From assembly GCA_019695235.1 (NCBI GenBank), contig JAIBAI010000005.1:1-64000 (forward strand): a stretch of 64,000 bases of DNA, read 5' to 3'. Below the pieces are notes generated by a model. The model was given only the letters and a program-made list of their open reading frames with translations. It searched no databases and was not told the origin of the DNA. The translations under genes and the position numbers were made by a program. The stretch comes from Bacteroidia bacterium (GTDB lineage: Bacteria; Bacteroidota; Bacteroidia; M30B66). This document shows, piece by piece, positions 9,384 through 17,812 of the stretch (position 1 is its first letter; every line of letters starts with the position of its first letter).

Positions 9384-10763
9384 TTATCCGGGTAGATTTG
9401 CCAGCACATCTGGGAATAAACCCAGCACGATGGTTAAGAAGATACCCAGCATCAACACAAAGTTGAATGCAAAACCATTGTTTATTCTGGGTACCGGAGT
9501 TACTTCGGTATTAAAAGCCTGCACTACTGGTTTAAAGTAATAGTAAATACCTATAAGAGAGCCAATTACTGCAAGTACCGTCACTAAAATCAAACCATTA
9601 CTGAGCGCATTTGCAAAAAGGTAATACTTGCCGAAAAAGCCTGCAAGAGGTGGTATTCCGGCCAAAGAGAACATGCCAACCACCAAAGCGAAGGTCATTA
9701 GCGGATTGTTCTTAGCCAGGCCCTTGAAGCGTTCAATTGGTACTTCGTTATCTGTACCGCCAAGGGCGATAATAACACCAAATACAGTAATGGAGCTAAT
9801 AGTATATGCGGTGGTATAATAAAAGATGGCTGAAGCCGACAACTCATTGAGTGCCAACAAAGGAATCAACAAGTATCCGGCATGTGCTACCCCCGACCAT
9901 GCCATCAGGCGTTTGCCCTCATTTTGCAAAAGCGCAGTAATGTTTCCATACAGGATAGTAATCACACAGATTACCCAAAGCACCTGGTACCAGCCGCTGG
10001 TATCAATGCCACTGAAGCAGGTGTCGAACAAGCGGTAAAATGCAGCAATTCCGGCTACTTTAACAACCGTTGCCATAAAGGTGGTAATCAGGGTCGGTGA
10101 GCCCTGGTACACATCAGGTGCCCAGTAATGAAAGGGCACTGCGCCAATTTTAAACGCAAAGCCAATCATCACCAACATGATTCCGGTATGAAACACAATG
10201 GGAAGCTTATTGCCTGAGTTGACGTAATCAGATATAGCAGCTAAATCGAAGCTATTCACTGTGCCAAAGAGTAGCGCGATGCCAAATAGCAGCACTCCCG
10301 ATGCAAAAGAGCCCATTAAAAAATACTTCAGTGAGGCCTCGTTAGAGGCCAGATTCAAACGACGACTTCCGGCAAGAATATAAAGGGCAATTGATAAAAT
10401 CTCAATGCCAATAAAGAGCATGACCAAATTAGAGAATGAAGTCATCAGCATTGCACCGGTAAGCGCAAAGAGAATCAGCGCATAGAGGTCGGCTACCATG
10501 CTGCCCTCATTACGAAAATGCCAAGAGGCGAGCATGAAAATAAGCAAGGTACAGAAGATGAGCAGACCATTAAACGAAACTGAAAAGTTATCACTGAACA
10601 TCATACCAAACCATTCTTTCTGCTGGTCCCAGTCAGCTGCATTCATCACAAAGGCTGTGGTAACGCCAATCAGCGCAACAGGAACAAGCCATGAACGCAG
10701 GTGATATGCTCCCAGAAAGAGAATAACAAAACCAAGCAATGCCAAAATAATAATAGCGGTCAT
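9384..10763 (-). CDS. nuoN: NADH-quinone oxidoreductase subunit N
   Basis: 459 residues, an antiporter-like membrane subunit of complex I with about 14 hydrophobic segments. Typical elements include GIEILSIALYILAG, SLKYFLMGSFASGVLLFGIALLFG, a Lys in the FKIGAVPFHYWAPDVYQG helix, and AGIPPLAGFFGKYYLF. It contributes to proton translocation across the inner membrane. It is the last gene of nuoJKLMN, 4 bp after nuoM. Confidence 0.95.
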   Translation of the reverse strand: MTAIIILALLGFVILFLGAYHLRSWLVPVALIGVTTAFVMNAADWDQQKEWFGMMFSDNFSVSFNGLLIFCTLLIFMLASWHFRNEGSMVADLYALILFALTGAMLMTSFSNLVMLFIGIEILSIALYILAGSRRLNLASNEASLKYFLMGSFASGVLLFGIALLFGTVNSFDLAAISDYVNSGNKLPIVFHTGIMLVMIGFAFKIGAVPFHYWAPDVYQGSPTLITTFMATVVKVAGIAAFYRLFDTCFSGIDTSGWYQVLWVICVITILYGNITALLQNEGKRLMAWSGVAHAGYLLIPLLALNELSASAIFYYTTAYTISSITVFGVIIALGGTDNEVPIERFKGLAKNNPLMTFALVVGMFSLAGIPPLAGFFGKYYLFANALSNGLILVTVLAVIGSLIGIYYYFKPVVQAFNTEVTPVPRINNGFAFNFVLMLGIFLTIVLGLFPDVLANLPG

Positions 10764-10767
10764 GATC

Positions 10768-12279
10768 TCAGGGGGTTCCGTGGTAATTATTGAGGTGCCA
10801 AATCAGGAATTTCACCGCCTCATCTGACAAATTGAAAATAAATTGAGGAAAAATACCCAGCAGGAATACAAAGCCAACCAAACTGAACAATGCAAGCTTT
10901 TCGGTAAAATTCAAATCAGCGAAAACCTGTCCTTCTGCCGGAGCGCCTAACATGCTGAATTTGTATGCCCTGAGCATATACGCGGCACACAGAATAATTG
11001 TTAAACCACCAATAGCAGCATACCAATAATTGTGCTCGTACAAAGATGCCAACAACAAAAACTCGCCTACAAAGCCATTTGTTAAAGGCAAGGCCGCTGA
11101 GGCATAGGAAATTATCAGATACACAGAGGCAAAAACAGGCGCCAGCTTGCGAATACCTCCTAATTTATCGAGACGGGTTGTCTGGACTCTTTGCTGTAAA
11201 ATTTCTGCAATGAAAAACAGGGCGGTAACATTTACACCATGCGCCAGCATTTGAATCAGCGCTCCCTGAACACCTGAGCGTGAAAGGGTGAAAATACCAG
11301 CAGCAATCAAACCCACGTGAGCAAGTGATGACCAGGCAAACAAGCGGCGAAGGTCGTTTTGACCAATGGCAATCCATGAACCATAAATCACCCCTGCAAG
11401 CCCCATAATCATTACTACATCAGCATAGGCAGCACTTGCATCCGGCATTATGGGTAAAACCCAGCGAATGATGCTGTAAATACCCATTTTTAGCATGATT
11501 GCCGAAAGTAGCATCGTACCGGCATTAGGGGCGGTGGTGTAGGTGTCGGCCTGCCATGAATGAAATGGCATCAGGGGTATTTTAATAGCGAAAGCTGCCA
11601 TAAATGCCCAGAATATCCAACGTTGCGTGGCATCATCCAAGCGAAGTGAATAAAATGCATCTATCCCGAAACTCTGCCCGCCTGTTTGTAAAAACAGCCA
11701 AATCATAGCAACCAGCATGAAAAGACTTCCGGCAAGAGTATAAATAAAGAACTTAAAGGTGATTCGTACCCGGTTTTCGCCTCCCCAAAGTAAAATGATG
11801 AAGTAAATCGGAATCAGAGCAAGCTCCCAGAAAATATAGTACAAAAAGCCATCAAGTGCAGTAAACACCCCAACCAGTGCAGTCTGCATAAACAATACCA
11901 GGAAATAGAACAAGGAGGGGTTTTTGAACTCCTTATTCCAGGTGGAGAGTACGATGACTGGCATCAGGAAATTGGTAAGTATCAGCATCAGGATACTAAT
12001 ACCGTCAATTCCGGCAAAAAAACGAATGCCGAATGTCGGAATCCATGCTTTTTCAACAACGCCCTGCATATTGGCCAACAAACCTGAATGTTGGTAGATG
12101 TCAAACACCCATATAACATAACCTGTCAGAGCTGCCTGCACCAAGGTGGCCGCAAAAGCCAAATCTCTACTGCGCAAACGTGGGAAAATCAACACGAATA
12201 AGCCGGCCAATAAAGGAAAAAACAGCAGTAAGAGTGTCAGTTGTTCTGAAAGCATATTCCCGTTTTCTGCACCCGTCAT
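10768..12279 (-). CDS. nuoM: NADH-quinone oxidoreductase subunit M
   Basis: 503 residues with about 14 transmembrane segments. Proton-pumping family signatures include FYIFWELALIPIYFIILLWG, FAIKIPLMPFHSWQADTYT (broken-helix Lys and His) and FAWSSLAHVGLIAAG. The start at 12279 overlaps the nuoL stop as ATGA, a classic coupling arrangement, so it is preferred over the ATG at 12255. It acts in the membrane arm of complex I. Confidence 0.95.
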   Translation of the reverse strand: MTGAENGNMLSEQLTLLLLFFPLLAGLFVLIFPRLRSRDLAFAATLVQAALTGYVIWVFDIYQHSGLLANMQGVVEKAWIPTFGIRFFAGIDGISILMLILTNFLMPVIVLSTWNKEFKNPSLFYFLVLFMQTALVGVFTALDGFLYYIFWELALIPIYFIILLWGGENRVRITFKFFIYTLAGSLFMLVAMIWLFLQTGGQSFGIDAFYSLRLDDATQRWIFWAFMAAFAIKIPLMPFHSWQADTYTTAPNAGTMLLSAIMLKMGIYSIIRWVLPIMPDASAAYADVVMIMGLAGVIYGSWIAIGQNDLRRLFAWSSLAHVGLIAAGIFTLSRSGVQGALIQMLAHGVNVTALFFIAEILQQRVQTTRLDKLGGIRKLAPVFASVYLIISYASAALPLTNGFVGEFLLLASLYEHNYWYAAIGGLTIILCAAYMLRAYKFSMLGAPAEGQVFADLNFTEKLALFSLVGFVFLLGIFPQFIFNLSDEAVKFLIWHLNNYHGTP

Positions 12280-14210
12280 GGTTGATTGAAGAATAAGTTC
12301 ATAGCCAGAATCAGCAATACGCCGATAACCATCGAGAAGATATAATATACCAGATTACCCGACTGCGCAAACCTGAAGGCCTTACTTCCCAGCAGGAAAG
12401 CATGCCCGGTACGGTTTACAATACGATCGAATATCCCGGCTTCGAAAATTTTATGTACATACGAGGAGGCATTCAGGAACGGTTTCTCGAATAATTTCTC
12501 ATATATCTCATCTACATAGTACTTGCGTGCAAGTAGCTTTTCGTAAAAAGGCAAGGTTTCATCATCGGCTTGTGGTAGGTGCTGGTTGCTCTTGTAACGA
12601 ATGCGGGCATAAAACACCACAAGTAGTACGGCGACAACCGAAACGGCCATCAGGATCCACTCCATGGTGTGTGAAACGTGCGCATGGCCTGTCATTACGT
12701 CTTCTTTCACCAGTTCAGAGCCAGAAAGCAGCGGACCAAAAAAGCGATCGAGCCAGTGCCCGCCACCCATGATTGCAGGTAGGTTCAGCAAACCGGCAAA
12801 AACCGAGCCCGCAGCCAGTACCATCAGCGGTATCGTCATACTGGCCGGACTTTCATGCAAATGTTTTTGTTGTTCTTCGGTGCCTCTGAATGAACCATGG
12901 AAAGTAAGGTAGAGCAGTCGGAACATATAAAAAGCAGTCAGCAAGGCACCACCAACACCTAAAATCCAGAATGCTGGATGGTGCATATAGGCAGCCAAAA
13001 GAATCTGGTCTTTTGAGAAAAAGCCTGCTAATGGAGGAATCCCGGCAATTGCAACTGAGCCGATTAAGAAGGTGGCATAGGTGATGGGAAGTTTGTTTTT
13101 CAAGCCACCCATTTTCCGGATATCTTGCTCACCGCCCATAGCGTGTATTACTGAGCCTGAACCAAGGAATAACAATGCTTTAAAGAAGGCATGCGTAACA
13201 AGGTGGAAGAAGGCAGCGGTGTAGGCACCCATACCCAGTGCAAAAAACATGTATCCCAACTGGCTCACTGTTGAGTAGGCAAGCACCTTTTTAATGTCGT
13301 TTTGCTTAAGGCCAATCGTTGCGGCGAAAAGAAGTGTAATCAAGCCTATGCACATCACTACTTCTTGCGTGCCCGGTGCAAGGCTGTAGAGAATATTACT
13401 TCTGATTATCAGGTAAATACCAGCAGTAACCATTGTTGCAGCATGAATCAACGCAGAAACCGGGGTAGGACCGGCCATCGCATCCGGAAGCCATGTAAAC
13501 AGCGGAATCTGTGCGCTTTTACCGATGGCACCAACAAAAAGTAGCAGTGTGGCAATGCCAATCAAAGGGTCATTCATTGCAACCGTCAAAGCCTGAGAGG
13601 AAATGCGATTGTATTCAAGCGTGTCAAAACGGTAAAAAAGCAGGAACATACCCAGCAACAAGCCCAAATCGCCGATGCGGTTCATGATAAAAGCCTTGTT
13701 GGCGGCCTTGTTGTATTCGGGAGTTTTGAACCAGAAACCAATTAACAGGTAGGAACAAAGCCCAACACCTTCCCAACCAATATATAAGTTGAGGTAATTG
13801 CCACCCATCACCAGAATCAACATGAAGAATACAAACAGGTTCAGGTAAGCGAAGAACCGGTGGAAGCCTTCATCGCCATGCATATACCCATAAGAGTAAA
13901 CGTGAATCAAAAAGCCTATTCCGGTGATTACCAGCATCATCAACAGTGAGAGCTGGTCGAGGTGAATACTGTAATTGACTGAAAGTTTACCGATGCTTAT
14001 CCATTCCCAGATAGCGAAACGCATGGGTAGCGGCTCAGGTTGCTGAACAAACAGGTTAAACAAGTAAACTGAAAGCCCGAATGATATTAAAATCGCTGTA
14101 GAGCCAACGAAAGCAATTACCTTTTCTGACAGTTTTCTTCCAAGAAAGATACAAACAAGAAATCCGATAAGCGGAATCAGCGGTACGAGTATGGCAAGGT
14201 TTTCGAACAT
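12276..14210 (-). CDS. nuoL: NADH-quinone oxidoreductase subunit L
   Basis: 644 residues. The antiporter-like core has YLNLYIGWEGVGLCSYLLIGFW, PLFTWLPDAMAGPTPVSALIHAATMVTAG and AYSTVSQLGYMFFALG. A C-terminal extension (about 540-644) carries YVDEIYEKLFEKPFL and a final hydrophobic segment, consistent with the lateral helix and anchor of NuoL. This is the distal proton-channel subunit of complex I. The gene starts 14 bp after nuoK. Confidence 0.95.
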   Translation of the reverse strand: MFENLAILVPLIPLIGFLVCIFLGRKLSEKVIAFVGSTAILISFGLSVYLFNLFVQQPEPLPMRFAIWEWISIGKLSVNYSIHLDQLSLLMMLVITGIGFLIHVYSYGYMHGDEGFHRFFAYLNLFVFFMLILVMGGNYLNLYIGWEGVGLCSYLLIGFWFKTPEYNKAANKAFIMNRIGDLGLLLGMFLLFYRFDTLEYNRISSQALTVAMNDPLIGIATLLLFVGAIGKSAQIPLFTWLPDAMAGPTPVSALIHAATMVTAGIYLIIRSNILYSLAPGTQEVVMCIGLITLLFAATIGLKQNDIKKVLAYSTVSQLGYMFFALGMGAYTAAFFHLVTHAFFKALLFLGSGSVIHAMGGEQDIRKMGGLKNKLPITYATFLIGSVAIAGIPPLAGFFSKDQILLAAYMHHPAFWILGVGGALLTAFYMFRLLYLTFHGSFRGTEEQQKHLHESPASMTIPLMVLAAGSVFAGLLNLPAIMGGGHWLDRFFGPLLSGSELVKEDVMTGHAHVSHTMEWILMAVSVVAVLLVVFYARIRYKSNQHLPQADDETLPFYEKLLARKYYVDEIYEKLFEKPFLNASSYVHKIFEAGIFDRIVNRTGHAFLLGSKAFRFAQSGNLVYYIFSMVIGVLLILAMNLFFNQP

Positions 14211-14224
14211 ATTTCAGCGAATCA

Positions 14225-14554
14225 CTACCATTTGAGATTTTTCAAAGCATTAATATCAACAGAGCGGATATTGCGGTAAATCATTACGAGAATACCAAGC
14301 CCAACCGCTACTTCAGCGGCCGCTACCACCATGATAAAGAACACGAATACCTGCCCGTTCAGATTGTTATTAAAATGGGCAAATGCAGCCAGTAAGATGT
14401 TTACAGCATTGAGCATCAGCTCAATAGACATAAAAATGATGATAAAGTTCCGACGAAGCAACACCCCCATTACGCCAATAGCAAACAAAATGGCACTCAG
14501 AAAGAGGTAATGTTGGATGCCAACCGGAGCCGATAATTGTGAGAGCAAATCCAT
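14225..14554 (-). CDS. nuoK: NADH-quinone oxidoreductase subunit K
   Basis: 109 residues with three transmembrane helices. The conserved Glu of NuoK lies in [11 protein letters not shown], and a second acidic helix reads [14 protein letters not shown]. It is part of the E-channel region of the complex I membrane arm. It is separated by 2 bp from nuoJ and is clearly co-transcribed with it. Confidence 0.95.
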   Translation of the reverse strand: MDLLSQLSAPVGIQHYLFLSAILFAIGVMGVLLRRNFIIIFMSIELMLNAVNILLAAFAHFNNNLNGQVFVFFIMVVAAAEVAVGLGILVMIYRNIRSVDINALKNLKW

Positions 14555-14556
14555 GA

Positions 14557-15057
14557 TTAGTCGTTCACGTGTTTTTTTCCGAGGATTACAGCGCCTACCA
14601 TTGCTGAAATAAATAAGATAGAAGCCATTTCAAAAGGCAGGAGAAACTCTTTAAATAGAACTTTACCAACGGCTTTGGCAGTACCGAAGTCATCAGCCAA
14701 TGCGCCCGGATGCACATTGCTTTTGTAATCCTGAAGCGATGCCGCCAGTACAATTATTAAAAGGCAGCCTGAAATGACGGCAGCAACCTGAAAGAGATTC
14801 GATTTCTTGGGTTCTGTATCTTTATTCAGGTTCAGCAGCATGATTACGTACAGAAAGAGTACCATGATGGCACCGGCATAAACAATAAGGTTTACAATTG
14901 CCAAAAAGTGTGCGCTGAGTAAAATATAGTGCCCGGTAATGGTTAAAAAGCAGACTACTAACCAAATTACACTGTAGATTGGATTTCGAGAAAACACCAC
15001 CTTGAGCCCGGAGACGAGCGTTAAAGCAGCCATAAACAGAAACACGAGTGTTGACAT
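14557..15057 (-). CDS. nuoJ: NADH-quinone oxidoreductase subunit J
   Basis: 166 residues from the ATG at 15057 ([12 protein letters not shown]), where the family usually begins. An in-frame ATG at 15099 would add 14 residues and nearly touch the divergent gene. Five hydrophobic helices include [20 protein letters not shown] and the pi-bulge-type glycine/valine helix [14 protein letters not shown]. This is the first gene of the local nuo cluster: the subunits nuoA-I that usually precede it are not here, and a divergent beta-barrel gene lies upstream instead. Confidence 0.9.
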   Translation of the reverse strand: MSTLVFLFMAALTLVSGLKVVFSRNPIYSVIWLVVCFLTITGHYILLSAHFLAIVNLIVYAGAIMVLFLYVIMLLNLNKDTEPKKSNLFQVAAVISGCLLIIVLAASLQDYKSNVHPGALADDFGTAKAVGKVLFKEFLLPFEMASILFISAMVGAVILGKKHVND

Positions 15058-15135
15058 GTCTAATTCCGGCGGCGAATATAATTGATTTTTTAAAACCACA
15101 CTTATATCTTGGATTTGTCTATTTTCGGCCTCGAT

Positions 15136-15843
15136 ATGCGGTTACTTGCTTTTTTATTTTTTCTACTGGCTTTTAACACAAGTATTTTCGGGCAGACATA
15201 TATGAAGCCCGGCATTACGGCGGGGCCAACTTTTGCCTGGCCCGACAAAGATTCTGAGCTCCAGGATGGCTTCTTTGGGGTTACCCGCACCTATTTTCAT
15301 ACCGGAATTTGCAATTCGCTGCAGGTAGGGAGTCATTTTTTTAGCAAAATTTCATTTTTATACAGCAATCAGAGTTTTGCCATCCGCCAAACCGGGTTGC
15401 CGGAGTGGAAGACCGACATTCGTTACCGTGTTAGTCGTTTTGAAGTGCCTCTGGTAGCCGGCTCATCAGGTTTTTTGGGCAGTATGCGTCACCGTGAGTA
15501 CTTAGGGGGCGGTATAAGTATCCGTCAGTCTGAAAAAACACAGGTGCTGGCTGATGGTGATAGCCTGCCAGTATATTCGTTTGCTACAGAAACCCAAAAA
15601 AGCTTAGGGTCAGCTTTCTTTGTTATGGCCGGATTTGAAATTGGCACTTCGTTTAAAAACGATGCTTCTATCTACTTTGGCGGGGTTATTAAATACGGCC
15701 TCCAGGATATGTTTAAAGGAGGTTTTAGCAGCAACCGGTTTCAAAATCAGACGGTTCATTACAACGGCGGCTATGCCGGCATGGAAATCACCTTTTATTT
15801 CCCCCGGTACTCTTATTGGTTCAAGCGGGAGTTTACTTATTGA
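15136..15843 (+). CDS. Predicted outer-membrane beta-barrel protein
   Basis: 235 residues from the ATG at 15136; an upstream in-frame TTG at 15109 gives a poorer signal sequence. The N-terminus MRLLAFLFFLLAFNTSIFGQ is a signal peptide. The rest shows alternating aromatic and polar strands (THTGICNSLQVGSHFFSKISFLY-type pattern, GYAGMEITFYFP) resembling the PorT/outer-membrane-beta-barrel family of Bacteroidota. Glycines and strand-ending aromatics support a barrel. The role is unknown. It is divergent from nuoJ by about 80 bp, so the two promoters must be closely packed. Confidence 0.65.
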   Translation: MRLLAFLFFLLAFNTSIFGQTYMKPGITAGPTFAWPDKDSELQDGFFGVTRTYFHTGICNSLQVGSHFFSKISFLYSNQSFAIRQTGLPEWKTDIRYRVSRFEVPLVAGSSGFLGSMRHREYLGGGISIRQSEKTQVLADGDSLPVYSFATETQKSLGSAFFVMAGFEIGTSFKNDASIYFGGVIKYGLQDMFKGGFSSNRFQNQTVHYNGGYAGMEITFYFPRYSYWFKREFTY

Positions 15844-15866
15844 AAGGCTGTTCAGTGTAAATCAGT

Positions 15867-15896
15867 CCCCCGCTTCTTGCCTTGCGGCGGCGGGAG
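15867..15896. repeat. GC-rich intergenic palindrome (REP-like)
   Basis: CCCGC (15869-15873) pairs with GCGGG (15890-15894) around a loop rich in TTGCC and TTGCG. It lies 24 bp after the barrel gene and is similar in composition to the two palindromes at 9279-9363. Confidence 0.35.
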
Positions 15897-15964
15897 TAAA
15901 TGCCCTCTGCCTCTTCTATTTTTGAATAATCCGCTCAGGTGTTTCACCCGGCACACAAAAACAA

Positions 15965-15998
15965 AGCGGTGGTCAAAGAGATTTCTTTGACCACCGCT
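15965..15998. terminator. Bidirectional intrinsic terminator
   Basis: A perfect 15-bp stem (AGCGGTGGTCAAAGA at 15965-15979 with 15984-15998) has a 4-nt loop. On the plus strand it is followed by a T7 run at 16006-16012; on the minus strand by a T-rich run. It separates the barrel gene from the convergent T9SS beta-helix gene. Confidence 0.85.
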
Positions 15999-16017
15999 AT
16001 TAATGTTTTTTTGCCTC

Positions 16018-17703
16018 TTATTTGCTAATTACCATACGAGAAACGGTATGATAGGGTCCTTCCTGCATTTTTACAAGATATACCCCGGCCGGCATATCTG
16101 TCGTTTCAACATAAAAACGCTGATTACCCGGTTCCAGTTTTCCGGAAAAAATATGTTTGATTAATTTTCCATGAAGGTCATAAACAGCGATATCAAGCCT
16201 GCCTTTTTCAATCAGGTCAATTTCAACACATGCCTGGTCTTTTGCAGGGTTAGGACTGATTTTAATTAAATTGACGCTTTCTGTTTTATGGGCAAAAATT
16301 GCATTAGCTGAATCCGGATAAACCGGCTGGCTATAGTCTGCTTCCAGGGCATTAAATTCAGTCCATCCTGCTGTCCAGTCAACATCACCTACAGCCCCCC
16401 TGAAGGATACTGGTGTGAAAAACGGATCATTGATTTTAGCACCAGAGAACGATGCGCCTTCTAATAAGCCAGAACCATTGACTGGCTGAAAGTCGGGTTG
16501 CAAATAATCAAACGGATTTTTCAGGAGTCCATCAGAACTTGCAGCAGTATCATTGGCTCCGGCCATAAATTTTGCAACAACCGCTTGCGTTTGAGCAGCC
16601 TGGTTGGTCGTAATATTCAGCAATGTACTTCCGGCTATCAGGTTGTTCTTCAGGAGAAGGGTGTCGTTTAAAAACGCCTGAACAACGCCTGAACCATCCA
16701 ATAAGATACCAGTACGTTGCCCTATGAATACGCTGTTAAAAATTGAAAGTTGTGTGTTCCTGCGGAGTCTTGCACCGTTTTGGAATGAACCAAAATCATC
16801 AAGCGGGCCATTGGCGCATGGGCCGACCATACTTACGTTTGAGAAAACCCCGGCAGTTCTCGGACCACCGAAAGTAGGCCCGCTATCGTTGTCTGACTCG
16901 AATCCATTTGTTGTGGGTCCTGACCCGGTGTCAAAAAGAAAACTATCACGCTGAGAGATAGCAAATTGCACTTTACCTGAATATCCAAAATCGGTATCAA
17001 AGTCATCATCAACACTTCCCTGAGCAATCAGGTACTTAGCATTTACAGCGCCTCCGAACCATTCAAACGCATCATCATTGGCATGGCTTACCTGTATGTA
17101 TTCAACCACGGTTTTACTTCCTACACCGCCAAAAGTGATGGAGTTGATTTCATTTCCACTTGTAATTAATGTTCCGGCAAATTCAACCCTTACAAAGCGT
17201 AGAACACCTGAGGAATCAGTATTGTCATTGCCCCCATAAAGGCCATCTCCTGAAGCATTGTCAAGGTCGCCTTCAATAGCAACCTGTACTCCCGGGAGGT
17301 TTGCTGCAACAGCCGCACCAGGACATGTATTACAATCAGCAGTGCGGTTAACCAGCCCCCGGCCAAGAATAACAATACCCCCCCAATCACCCGGGGCGCG
17401 GTTGCCCTGATTAAAACTTGAGGTGAATACAATTGGTTGCGAAGCCGTTCCATTCGCATATATTTTCGACCCCATTGTTATTACCAATGTTGAACGTGTC
17501 GCTTTTATCCCCTTAATCAATGTACCCGGCTCAATAGTTAGAGTTGAATTGTTTTTAACATACACAAAACCATCAAGTACGTATATAGTGTCGTTGTAAA
17601 AAGTATAGTCCTTCGTAATGGGACCGTTTATTGTTTTCTCTGGTGTTTGTGCATACGCCTGTATTGATATCAGGCATAAAAAAAGTAATCTGATCTGTTT
17701 CAT
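16018..17703 (-). CDS. T9SS-sorted secreted protein, right-handed beta-helix type
   Basis: 561 residues. It starts with a signal peptide ending in AYAQ. Residues about 25-450 have repeated short beta strands with polar turns, such as NNSTLTIEPGTLIKG, GSKIYANGTASQPIVFTS, GDWGGIVILG and NDDAFEWFGG, as in parallel beta-helix proteins. Acidic clusters (DDDFDTDFG, ESDNDSGP) could bind metal. The C-terminus has a Por sorting domain: SPNPAKDQACVEIDL, DLHGKLIKH and PAGVYLVKMQ. It sits 109 bp downstream of the TonB-dependent receptor gene on the same strand, so the two may supply and import one ligand. No catalytic site is recognised. Confidence 0.8.
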   Translation of the reverse strand: MKQIRLLFLCLISIQAYAQTPEKTINGPITKDYTFYNDTIYVLDGFVYVKNNSTLTIEPGTLIKGIKATRSTLVITMGSKIYANGTASQPIVFTSSFNQGNRAPGDWGGIVILGRGLVNRTADCNTCPGAAVAANLPGVQVAIEGDLDNASGDGLYGGNDNTDSSGVLRFVRVEFAGTLITSGNEINSITFGGVGSKTVVEYIQVSHANDDAFEWFGGAVNAKYLIAQGSVDDDFDTDFGYSGKVQFAISQRDSFLFDTGSGPTTNGFESDNDSGPTFGGPRTAGVFSNVSMVGPCANGPLDDFGSFQNGARLRRNTQLSIFNSVFIGQRTGILLDGSGVVQAFLNDTLLLKNNLIAGSTLLNITTNQAAQTQAVVAKFMAGANDTAASSDGLLKNPFDYLQPDFQPVNGSGLLEGASFSGAKINDPFFTPVSFRGAVGDVDWTAGWTEFNALEADYSQPVYPDSANAIFAHKTESVNLIKISPNPAKDQACVEIDLIEKGRLDIAVYDLHGKLIKHIFSGKLEPGNQRFYVETTDMPAGVYLVKMQEGPYHTVSRMVISK

Positions 17704-17812
17704 GTTTTTTTATTTTGCGACAAAACTCAACCTTTTAAATGACCTGTTTTTTAACGGGAAATGATGTGTTCGTTAAGTTTAAATGCCCTATTAACAATTA
17801 CTTAATCTTTGT

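Noticed and set aside
14566-14571. CACGTG core resembling parS near the nuoJ stop
   Set aside because: Flanks do not match TGTTNCAC..GTGNAACA; only the 6-bp core agrees.
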